A DNA stretch of 37,500 nucleotides from Glandiceps talaboti (Eukaryota > Hemichordata > Enteropneusta > Spengelidae): the NCBI RefSeq assembly GCF_964340395.1, contig NC_135565.1:18479709-18517208 (forward strand), read 5' to 3'. The notes under the pieces are model-generated. The model searched no databases. It worked only from the letters and a program-made list of their open reading frames with translations, and was not told where the DNA came from. A program made the translations under genes and the position numbers. The stretch's first letter is position 1. Each line of letters begins with the position of its first letter. Positions 12,990 to 26,123 of this stretch are shown here, in pieces.

Positions 12990-13316
12990 TAATTATGAGA
13001 AATTTGAAAACATTTCTCCAGTTCTTGTCAACCTGCATTGGTCACAAGATCATTTCAGGTTTGATTACTGTTAACATACAAAGCTTTGCACGGCTTAACT
13101 CCAGAGTACATTAGTGTACACCTTCTCTAATCATACACACCGACTCACACTCTACGTTCTACAAAGAAGAATCTGCTTACAACAACATTTTACATACAAG
13201 TCACCTATGGAGAATCTATGGAGGTCGTTTACTATCATATGTCGCCCCAAACTATGGAACTCTTTGCCACTTGACATCGCCAAGCCTCCAGCCTGGATTG
13301 TGACTTATTTGTTTAC
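12990..13316 (+). mobile_element. 5'-truncated LINE 3' end (reverse-transcriptase C-terminus)
   Basis: Broken frames read SPVLVNLHW, then KLCTA (from KALHG), a Ser/Thr/Leu/Arg-rich stretch, and RPKLWNSLPLDI before TYLF. This order (LHWLPV, YKALHGLTP, then APKLWNSLP, then TYLF) is the usual C-terminal end of CR1/L2-type LINE proteins. Stops and frameshifts make it dead. The (GATT)n tail that follows is the expected 3' end. It is present only in copy 2, so it inserted after the cassettes split. Confidence 0.75.
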
Positions 13317-13319
13317 CAC

Positions 13320-13394
<75 letters not shown>

Positions 13395-13401
13395 CTCATG
13401 A

Positions 13402-13432
<31 letters not shown>

Positions 13433-13478
13433 ACTGACTGACTGACTGACTGACTGACTGACTGACTGACTGACTGAC

Positions 13479-13512
<34 letters not shown>
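13317..13512. repeat. LINE-tail microsatellite: (GATT)n, (GGCT)n, (GACT)n, (GATT)n
   Basis: Starts directly after the LINE coding remnant and begins with about 19 GATT units. GGCT, GACT and again GATT blocks follow. A LINE 3' tail grown and diversified by slippage explains it. Confidence 0.9.
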
Positions 13513-13514
<2 letters not shown>

Positions 13515-13949
13515 ACCAGTTTCATTTCTTTTTTTAATAAAATATAAATATATTTTATATACGATAATTATATTTTCGATAGCGAAGGATTAAAAACGAA
13601 GATCAGAAATATAATTCAAGTTGGTTCGTTGTTTAGCACGTTTAAGTATGAAGCAGATGTGTTCAATGCTAATGTGTTCGGTAACAGGTTTCATTTCGTA
13701 TAGAGAACTTTGTAGGGAAAAATTCACAAGGGAAAAAGGTTGTTCGTATTATTCGTATTACGTTTGTAAGTTGGTATAACCACACGATTATGAATTAACC
13801 AACCAACTAATTAATACTGACTGAAGCAAATTTTGCAAACGTTCAGCCACAGAATCAAAACCCATAGAAGTACAGGTCGTGGTTCAGGAGTTGTAAAACA
13901 ACATTGTTTCCAACGTTAGGAAATGTACATAAAGTTGTATTGTACTTAC
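13513..13949. other. Intron 1 of lectin B, distal part
   Basis: Matches about 5420-5738 and 28900-29311. No coding content is recognised. Confidence 0.55.
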
Positions 13950-14035
13950 CACGGTGTATACTCGGTTAATCTTCGAAGAGAAAGTCTGCATCAGTTGTAG
14001 AATTTGGTGGAGAGATGCCACATATATTGACATTA
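13950..14035 (-). other. Noncoding first exon of lectin B
   Basis: Donor CACCGTG|GTAAGTAC, counterpart of 5739. The 5' end is set only by similarity to copy 1. An upstream ATG lies at 13991. Confidence 0.45.
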
Positions 14036-14177
14036 TCAACCAGGGGATGCTAATCCTGGATTCATAAGACGTTTCATATCAAAGTAATTCACATAGAAAG
14101 TTATTTTCTTCTAGTATAGTACAGAAACCTTACCTCAGATTGGAGTAACAACCCCGTTTTTATCTCTCTTTTGTTTG

Positions 14178-14560
14178 TAGACTATTCATTTTCTGCTGAT
14201 GTGTACATTCGCCATAAATACATATGGTCTGTATCTTACCATTCGTTTGACTTTTGCCGCTGTTCGTTTACTCTTTAAAATCCATCAATAGTATTATCCA
14301 TACCATCCGTACAACTAAAGAAAGTCTATTCAATATCTTCGAATCAATATCCATCATTCTCCACGTATTCATTATAATCTATCGCTTCAGATATGGAACT
14401 TTCGACGACAAAGTGATGAGAACCCACGCAACATTAAGAGTCAGACCAATGGCTCGTTTTTTCCCTGTTTACGGTTTATGTAAATTATATATTTCCAACT
14501 GGATGTCGACATCCTGAGCGACAAGTGTTATACAAATCCTACCCCTACCCACGGGTTTTG
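14178..14560 (+). pseudogene. Degenerate multi-copy element, copy 2 of 6
   Basis: The best-kept plus-strand copy. An open stretch reads LKSINSIIHTIRTTKESLFN, then a hydrophobic segment (ISIILHVFIIIYRF) and ends NWMSTS-stop. One base is lost relative to copy 3, which breaks the frame upstream of it (YSFSADVYIRHKYIWSVSY is in another frame). A tract ending TTTGTTTGTAG precedes it like a splice acceptor. No known family is recognised. Confidence 0.45.
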
Positions 14561-15215
14561 GTATTTGGGGTAAATCGTCAATAGGATCGCCACCCAACAG
14601 TACGTCTGTGATTGACAGGTATGCTACTGTAAAGTACAGACGTAAATATCTCCTATAGATTGATGTATGTTTTCACTTTTAATCCAACGCACCCATATAT
14701 ATCACAACCCCCTCATCCCGGCCATCTCCAACGACAATCCCAACAACATTTAGAAAAATACGTCATATTGCAAAAATACGTCTCATCACACAGCTTCAAG
14801 CCATAGTTGGTGGGAAAGGCACATCACATCCTTAAATAATGTAACTACCGCCTCACAATAAATCATCGTCTGTTTTACTTTTCAGTTTTTGTACAACTCG
14901 TACCATTAATTATGAGAGGTTTCTTAAGTGAATATTTTGAATTGATTGGTTTTGGATCGGATCGGGTCGGATCAATTCGGGTTTTATTTCATCTGATCGG
15001 ATGTAATTAATTACGTTGGATTATGTAGGACTTGAAGACTAAGAGGGTTCAGATTATTAACATTTGACTAAGTGAATAGGTTATGAAAACTTTAGCAATT
15101 TATAGATCGAAAATACATAAATACCAAACTATTGAATCTTACTCCCACAATTCAGTTATTCTGATTATCTACATCAACCATATTGAGTGAATCACAACCC
15201 ACAAACTGCTTACGT
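14561..15215. repeat. Left arm continuation of a large inverted repeat
   Basis: Phrases such as CAGTTATT, GATTATCTACATCAACCATA and the GATCGGAT-rich stretch reappear reverse-complemented at about 18120-18640. With the element at 14178-14560 this gives arms of about 1 kb (14178-15215 against about 18110-18990), separated by about 3 kb. Confidence 0.5.
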
Positions 15216-15232
15216 GTTCCTAAAGATTCAAT

Positions 15233-15271
15233 CACCACCACCACCACCACCACCACCACCACCACCACCAT
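15233..15271. repeat. (CAC)n trinucleotide repeat
   Basis: About 13 CAC units. The open frame through it reads poly-Thr with no other support. Confidence 0.95.
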
Positions 15272-16539
15272 CACACACAGACACACATTGCGTTCAATAC
15301 AAATGATGAAACACTCTGATCAGAAAGGGATGACTGAAATGATCCAAGGAGGAATACCTCTTTTAAGTTTTACAGATAAGTTATTCCTCAGTTTCACTGT
15401 GTGACCTGATCAGATGATATTTACATTGTTTTCAGGAAATGGCCAGAAATATGTTGTAACACAAATTAAGCGTCAGCTGACAAGTTTATATATATGTATA
15501 TAATATAAAATACAATTACAATGAATTTGAAGTGGTTAGGAACGACACAACGATTTCAGATTTAGTAAAGCCATTCCTTATTTTTTTATTTAACATACAT
15601 GTATGATAGGGGCCTTAGGGGTAAAGTGAAAGAGGAGAGAATGTTGATAATCATCATTAAAGTTTTCAATAAGCGACATTTGTCTTTTTTTAGTCTGATT
15701 TTATTCTCATTAAAATTGTAGCTATGATTTTATCACAGTTTTTATAGGATAGTTTTTAATTTAAAATAGTGTGCGTTTTAAAAGTGTGGAGTTGGAATCT
15801 GAGATAAAATCATATGTTAATTATATAATTTTCTGTTGAAAACTCCCCTTCAGGTAAAATTGAAAGGCAAGTAAGCTTATGGATAATACAAAACCAATTT
15901 ACGCGTGGTGCAAGATTTGCGCATTCGGGGTATTAGTGGTGTTTTCTGCAGCTCTTATCTCACGAGCGTAACATAGTGCTCAGTGAAAGTGCAGCAGCAA
16001 AAACACAACTAGCACGAGCTCAACACCCCACAAGTACGTAAACTTGACCTCACGCATCACTTTGTTATTTTTACATATATTCATCCAAAAAGTGAATTTC
16101 ACAAATTATAAGAGTCTGAGTGTGTTATTTCGTACACATAGAAAAACATGAACTCCCCCTCCCTGTACACACCTCGCTTTCACATAAATCTTTCCAGCAT
16201 TACACTTCAGAGTGTGCGCACACGGTGATGCAAGTCTTCAATGGTACTTGTCAAAAAAATCGTGAACGTGTATTCACCTCGTATAAGGTGTACCATATTT
16301 CCGTATTTCACCACCACGGAGATCGCAGTGAGTATCACTGTAATAACATTGAGTAATGGCTTTGACCCCAAACCAAACAAAATGTCGGTCGGAATACAGG
16401 TATCACTGGGGAAAGAACACAAACGTGAATATGAAGATCAGGAAGACAAAGAATTCCTCACCTTTTTGTTTTAAATGCTTATAAAATGTTTATGATCGGC
16501 GGCTTAATTTAGGGTCGGTCGAGTTATTGGAAACACACA
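15272..16539. other. Copy-2-specific DNA, no gene recognised
   Basis: Not found in copies 1 or 3. Overlapping open frames of 71-78 codons at 16120-16474 on both strands have no recognisable domain. A possible donor GCA|GTGAGT lies at about 16329. I cannot support a gene. Confidence 0.45.
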
Positions 16540-17290
16540 AACAAACTATGTGACACGTGCACTTTGCTATCATCCATGTATATATACCAAACCGTACGAA
16601 ATTGAAGTTTTCAAACTTACAACAAAAAACAACATCGCGAACATTAATTATACAATTATGCTCATATACATAATGTGCTCTGTCATGGTTGATGTATGTA
16701 CCTAGTCATATGAAATTTGAAGCTTATATTGTAAATATCGTTAATCATGCAAATGACTCTTTAAAACCCAAAGCTATAGCAACGCATTTGATTGGACAAG
16801 TGAACTTCGATATCACCAATATCTACACCACATCACATGAAATCTGAGATTTCTTCATGAAATATTGCCTAATTACGAAATAAACCCAATGATACAAATG
16901 ACTCGTTAGAAATCGAATATGCAAAGCTATATCAACAGATTGTATACGACATATGTCCATTGTTATCACCAATGTATATGATAAATTGTTTGAACATTGA
17001 ATGATAGCCTACTTACAGATATTGTTGATGAATATAGTTATTAATATTCATAGGATGTTTACCACAACTTTTTCTCTACCATTACTTAGAAGACCAGATG
17101 TTGATATACAATGTGTTGCATCTAATCTCCTTTAATGTGCCTATTTTCCTTTAGAAATATTTCACCTATTCCATTATCAGTACTGGTACGCCTGAAAGCA
17201 GATGGTTTTTATATTTCATGGTGATTCGTTCTCTGTTTCTATACAGGATATTGGTTTACAATGCTAAAAGATATCTTGTGTCTCTCCAAC
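16540..17290. repeat. Degenerate tandem repeat block, copy 2
   Basis: Counterpart of 7020-7912, with the same recurring phrases (ACGAAATAAACCCAATGATA, TATCACCAATGTATATGATA). Confidence 0.5.
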
Positions 17291-17295
17291 TTTCT

Positions 17296-18639
<1,344 letters not shown>

Positions 18640-18990
18640 GGGGTAGAATTTGTGTCACATTTGTCGCTTGGTATGTCTATATTAATATAATTTGCATAAA
18701 TTGTCAAAAGGAAAAAAATTACCAGTTGGTTTAATTTCTAATATTCGCGTGATTTCTGTTCTGTTGTCGGAATTGCCATCGAAAGTTCCATATCTGATGC
18801 AACAGATGAATACGTGCAGAAAGACGAATATTAGTCCAAATGTAATGAATAGACGTTCTTTAGTTGTATGGATGGTACGGATAATACTATTGTTGGGTTA
18901 TAAAGCAGCAAACAAACAGCGGCAAAAGTTAAATGATTGGTAAGATACAGACCATATGTATTTAAGGCGATTATACACATCAGCAGAAAC
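18640..18990 (-). pseudogene. Degenerate multi-copy element, copy 3 of 6 (inverted)
   Basis: On the minus strand it reads NNSIIRTIHTTKERLFITFG, then a hydrophobic stretch (LIFVFLHVFICCI) and RYGTFDGNSD. The frame is similar to 14254-14517 with mostly conservative changes. It forms part of the right arm of the inverted repeat. Confidence 0.45.
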
Positions 18991-19009
18991 TAAATATTCT
19001 ATACACAAT

Positions 19010-19179
19010 TGTCTCTATGTCTCTCTCTGCCTCTCCCCCCTCTCTGTATCCGTGTGTGTCTCTTTGTCTCTCTGTGTGTGTATCGCTCGGTATATCTGTA
19101 TCTCTGTCTCGCTCTCTCCGTATCTCACTGTCTGACTCTATGTCTCCTGTTCATATCTCTGAGTCTCCCACTGTCTCCC

Positions 19180-19210
<31 letters not shown>

Positions 19211-19259
19211 ATGTATGTATGTATGTATGTATGTATGTATGTATGTATGTATGTATGCA

Positions 19260-19356
<97 letters not shown>

Positions 19357-19410
19357 GTCTGTCTCTCGCTATCTGTCATTCTCTGTCTTTGTTTCCCTGT
19401 CTCTCTAAAA
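19010..19410. repeat. CT-rich tract with (CTGT)n, (GTAT)n, (CTGT)n core
   Basis: Imperfect CTCTGTCTC sequence leads into CTGT (19181-19211), GTAT (19207-19258) and CTGT again (19261-19360). The long open frames are Cys/Leu/Ser/Val repeat translations. Confidence 0.93.
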
Positions 19411-19689
19411 CCTAACTGGACACGACTCTATGGTTTAAACTCTTTCCACAGTTTTATTTAGTTTTACTATACATCATAACACATTGTCGACCATATACAA
19501 AGATATTTACACGAAATGAACTCGGGGCATATTTAGTCATGCAATGGAGTTAGACATTGCAACAATATTTTGCCTGAACAAACACAAAATAATGAAAGGT
19601 CTGCAACAAATTTCACCATTATATATGCATCTAATATAGTTTTGCGCGAACTGAAATAGTAAATGCCTGATTTTCGGACTAAAATATGA
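19411..19689. other. Spacer, nothing recognised
   Basis: Ordinary AT-rich DNA between the CT-rich tract and the next degenerate element. No counterpart was found in copy 3. Confidence 0.4.
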
Positions 19690-20130
19690 ATTTATAGCTC
19701 AATCTACAAGTATTGGTGAGGGCAGAGACTCATTTCCATTCATCAGGAATCCCAAACCTAATGCCCGTATGTAGGGGTAGCATGTATGTTACACTTGTCG
19801 ATTGGCATCTCAACATTTCGTTGGGACGATATCATTTACATAAACCGCCAACTAAGAAATAATTTATCATTTGGTCAAATTTCTTATGTTTGTGTGGTTT
19901 CTACTCCTGTCATCGGAATTGCCATCGAAAGTTTCATATTTGATGCAACAGATAGTAATAATAAATTGCAGAATGATGAATATTGATTCGAAGGTATTGA
20001 ATAGACTTTCCTTAGTTGTACGGATGGTATGGATAATCCTATTGATGGATTTTAAACCAGGCCGGCACATTGAAATGATCGGTAACATATAGACCATACG
20101 ATTTCAAAGCAATTAACTACAGCAGAAAGT
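19690..20130 (-). pseudogene. Degenerate multi-copy element, copy 4 of 6 (inverted)
   Basis: On the minus strand there is an open 76-codon stretch (19867-20097) with LKSINRIIHTIRTTKESLFN, the hydrophobic IFIILQFIITICCI and YETFDGNSDDRSRNHTN. It closely parallels 32400-32790. The upstream sequence begins GTATTGGTGAGGGCAGAGAC on the plus strand, a phrase found again at 32391 and, cut short, at about 23080. Confidence 0.45.
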
Positions 20131-20159
20131 AATACACTATACCCAATTTTCTATCTGTC

Positions 20160-22060
<1,901 letters not shown>

Positions 22061-22090
22061 TTTGTTAGGTCTGAGGAGTAATCTCAACAT

Positions 22091-22138
22091 GATGACATCA
22101 GCATAATTAAAGTGGCAGTTAATCATGCTGATGTCATC
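22091..22138. repeat. Hairpin with 20-bp arms
   Basis: GATGACATCAGCAT pairs with ATGCTGATGTCATC, and after one mismatch ATTAA pairs with TTAAT around an AGTGGCAG loop. The arm motif TGACATCAGCA is also in each unit of the tandem repeat that follows. Confidence 0.8.
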
Positions 22139-22213
22139 GTTGCCCCTGTCTATAGTTCTGTCTATCACTTCTACCTCTTTAACCTGTCTACTGTTTCAAC
22201 CTAATTGACCGGT

Positions 22214-22600
22214 AAGGTAGAAACAATAGACACAGGCACTAATTATCTTATGACATCAGCATTAGGTAATATAAGTGAGAACCATACCCAGGATTCCCTA
22301 CCCCAGTCCTGTAAGGTAGAAACAATAGATACAGACAGTAATGCTTTTATGACATCAGCATAAGTAATTGGGCACCAAAACCAGAATTCTCTTCCCCAAA
22401 ATTGTAAGGTAAAAACAATAGATACAGTCATTAATGCTCTTAGTGACATCAGCAGAAGTAATTGGGCACCATACCCAGAATTCCCCATCCCAGTTATGTA
22501 TTAAAGGTAGAAACAACTGACACAGACACTAATTCTCTTGTGACACCAGCTAGTATAGGTGATATTCCCTTAGTTCCATACCCAAATGTCGAGTTCATGG
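22214..22600. repeat. Tandem repeat, period 93-99 bp, four copies
   Basis: Copies begin at 22214, 22313, 22406 and 22504, each starting AAGGTAGAAACAA (or AAGGTAAAAACAA). Each carries an ACA-CAG/ATACAG stretch, then TGACATCAGCA (TGACACCAGC in the last) and ATACCCAGAATTCC-like ends. A partial copy in reverse orientation lies at about 22125-22190, so the block grew through an inversion as well as tandem steps. Confidence 0.8.
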
Positions 22601-23090
22601 CCAATTTGAATAATATTATTTCACTTATTTTTATAAAATCGTCTATATGCGACATGCACTTATTGTGTCGCGAACTTCAACGGTCACTTCAGGAATATTC
22701 CAATTACATCAGTGATACTTTATATAAACTCATATTCCATACCATTTATCCTTTATATCAATATTAGCTGTCTCTCACTTCCTGTGATTACTAGAGTTTA
22801 ATTACTTTACTTTGGGAAATAAAGCATTCAGATATTAACCACACCATGATCAATTTCTCTCTCTTTCTATTCACCGTTGTTCATCCTCTACCTAACAGTC
22901 AACCTGCTTTCTAATGTGCCAAGCCACATACTGCTTGATTGGGACACGTTCTACAGTTGTTGGTGTTGTTGGCTTTTACAAGAATCATCACATCACTTAA
23001 CATATTAGGTTTGCTATATCTAGTCTGTATTAAACACGTTGCGATGGAGCACCCTCATTCATTAACCCTATAGTAGGCCGGTGAGGGCAG
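22601..23090. other. Spacer left of copy 3
   Basis: No gene is recognised. At about 23080 the phrase GGTGAGGGCAGAGA matches the start of the degenerate element seen at 19706 and 32398. The LINE begins immediately after, suggesting insertion into a copy of that element. Confidence 0.4.
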
Positions 23091-23094
23091 AGAT

Positions 23095-23691
23095 CACAAT
23101 CATGTTATAACTTTGACAGACTCTATGCATGATGATAGTGCAATCAAGCGCCAAATGAAATGTTTTTACAACAAAGCCAACATTTTACTCTGTAAATTTG
23201 CAAACTGTTCAATTGAGGTTAAGGCTACATTGTTTAGAACTTTTTGCTCGAATATGTACTGCTCACAGCTGTGGTCATTGTACAATGAAAAGTGTCTTAA
23301 CAACCTTAGATTCGGTTACAACAATTCATTTCGCATTTTGATGGGTTACTCGCGTGATTGCAGTGCCAGTCTAATGTTTTTTACAGCACACAATCCCCAC
23401 TTTTGGGCTCTCAGACGTAAACTGGTGTAAAACTTTTTTTGAACGTATTGGAAACAGTCATAATAGTTTAATTGCAGCGGTGCTCAATTCCGATACAATC
23501 CTTTATTAGGGGATTCATAACTTTTCAGAGATTTGTTGTATTTTTAAATGCCTGTTTTTGTTCATGTGTGTATTTGTCAGTTTGTCTTTTTAAAGTCCTA
23601 CGTGTTTTAAAATGCTGTTCTTATGTATGGTTTTTATCGATGGGATGTTTATGAACGTTTTTGCGTTCTTTTCTCTCCCGTAATAAAGTTT
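23095..23691 (+). mobile_element. 5'-truncated non-LTR retrotransposon, reverse-transcriptase C-terminus
   Basis: A 105-codon open stretch (23113-23430) contains KRQMKCFYNKANILLCKF, a VKATLFRTFC segment, MYCSQLW, and YNNSFRILMGYSRDCSASLMF. This layout is typical of LINE proteins after the RT catalytic core. A frameshift near 23430 continues as FFERIGNSHNSLIAAVLNSD. The YxDD catalytic site and endonuclease are missing. A 3' UTR with AATAAAG (23682-23688) leads into an (AAT)n tail. It is a dead fragment and clade is not assigned. Confidence 0.8.
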
Positions 23692-23746
<55 letters not shown>

Positions 23747-23761
23747 TCAGAGAGAGAGAGA

Positions 23762-23800
<39 letters not shown>

Positions 23801-23819
23801 GGGGGGGCAGACAGACATG

Positions 23820-23869
<50 letters not shown>

Positions 23870-23921
23870 GACTGAGCAAGACAGAAAGACGGGCAGAGAC
23901 ATGGGACAGTCCAACAATCAA

Positions 23922-24003
<82 letters not shown>
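23692..24003. repeat. LINE tail (AAT)n followed by (AG)n and (GACA)n
   Basis: About 18 AAT units (23692-23745) join AG (23749-23795), a 7-G run, and two GACA blocks (23806-23870 and 23922-24003). The AG/GACA part is the counterpart of 1127-1372. The LINE tail and the left end of cassette copy 3 therefore meet exactly at a microsatellite. Confidence 0.92.
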
Positions 24004-24717
<714 letters not shown>

Positions 24718-24895
24718 TTTATTAGATAGTTTTGAAAGCCAAAACGTTTTGTTCGAACAGTTTTAAAACACTTCTAAAATCCTATGGTTTTAATTGTTAA
24801 ATTTCTATCTCAATGTCGAGAAATTGCGATTTTACCCTGTCATATTAGATTCTGACCTTTAAGATATACCTATGTTCAGATTAATCATTCATGAT

Positions 24896-25070
24896 GACAT
24901 TTAACGTGAAATATCTCTTTCTGACATTCACGTTAAACGTCATGACATTCATGTTAAACGTCATGACATTCACGTCAAACGTCATGACATTCACGTCAAA
25001 CGTCATGACATTCACGTTAAACGTCATGACATTCACGTCAAACGTCATGACATTCACGTTAAACGTCATC
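24896..25070. repeat. 21-bp minisatellite, about 7 copies
   Basis: The unit begins GACATTCACGTTAAACG and ends TCAT, with GTTAAACG/GTCAAACG variants. Each junction holds the palindrome ATGACGT/ACGTCAT spread around TTTAACGTGA. It is found only in copy 3, between the AT tract and the tail exon of lectin C. Confidence 0.93.
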
Positions 25071-25079
25071 AAAACAACG

Positions 25080-26034
25080 GTCAATGTTCGACATTATATT
25101 GGTGTTATCGCGTTTGACGACAAGACTGAGGCAGCTTTCAAAACAGGGAAATTCTGACGAAAATATCCATACACAATATATTATTTACGATCGTACATTT
25201 AAATTACAAATTCACCACCTCACACGGGTATCGCCGACTGTAGGTGGCCTACTGTGTCTAGGCTACACTGTACCACACTAAACCATAGACAGTGGAAGGG
25301 GAGACTTCCACTGTCTATGACTAAACATACTGCTGTACGGACATCGAACACGATCGCTTTAGCGGCCAACCATCTAGTTTTATGAAGATATTAAAGCATT
25401 TTCTGGAATTTTTAGAGAAACTACACTACTACCGAAGTTGCATTTCGAAACAATTATGACAACAATGACATTTTACTCCGAAATATGACGAAAATTGACG
25501 ATCACCCGAAACAGGTTGACAGGGTCAACAGAACGTGTACGTGAACTTCACCTGACAATAGAGTTGTGTGATACATCAGGCGGTGGCAGTCCCCGGATGT
25601 GTGAGCATAATAAACTTCCTAAATTTGGATTTACCATGTGTGCAATGTGCACATAGTTATAGACGGCTTGTACTTCGGTCGATACAAATATGAATAAAAA
25701 AATTGAGTCGATACCTGGCCTGGCCTATACCTGTGTTTGGTACTTTATATGCTCACCTATTATACTTGCATATTGTATATTAAACTTGAATACATAGACC
25801 ACACAAAAGGACAACCTACCACTATTCTCGGAGGGCGATCTGAAAAAAGTACCCCTTTTTTCGCGATTTCATGGACCTAGATGGCCGATGAAAAATACCC
25901 TCTTTTCCGTGAAATTTCTAACAAGCATGTGTACTCGCTTCGTCTGAGACTACCACCACCGGAGCGATTAATGAGTTGGTATTGCTGTTGCGTTGCCATG
26001 GCTGACAAAGAAGGAAAATATTTCTGATACTTAC
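25080..26034. other. Copy-3-specific DNA downstream of lectin C
   Basis: No counterpart in copies 1 or 2. It includes the hairpin at 25284-25319. From 25877 to 26034 the tail-exon frame of lectin C stays open on the minus strand. Confidence 0.5.
25284..25319. repeat. Perfect 15-bp hairpin flanked by ACTAAAC
   Basis: Arms CATAGACAGTGGAAG and CTTCCACTGTCTATG surround a 6-nt loop. ACTAAAC sits immediately on both sides (25277-25283 and 25320-25326), like a 7-bp target-site duplication. Confidence 0.85.
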
Positions 26035-26123
26035 TTTTGTATTCACAGACGTAACCCTTTTCTCTGACGGCACAGTATTCGTCATCCCACTTTCCCCATT
26101 TAGCTGGGCTCCGAGACCGATAC
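26035..26123 (-). CDS. Lectin C exon 5, CTLD tail
   Basis: 89 nt between acceptor ATCAACAG and a strong donor (GTAAGTATC). It encodes WGKWDDEYC and GYVCEYK. Confidence 0.84.

Noticed and set aside
15233-15404. Poly-Thr open frame through (CAC)n
   Set aside because: It is the translation of a trinucleotide repeat with no other support.
16120-16474. Overlapping 71-78 codon frames on both strands
   Set aside because: There is no recognisable domain, no counterpart in the other cassettes and no consistent splice signals beyond one donor-like site.
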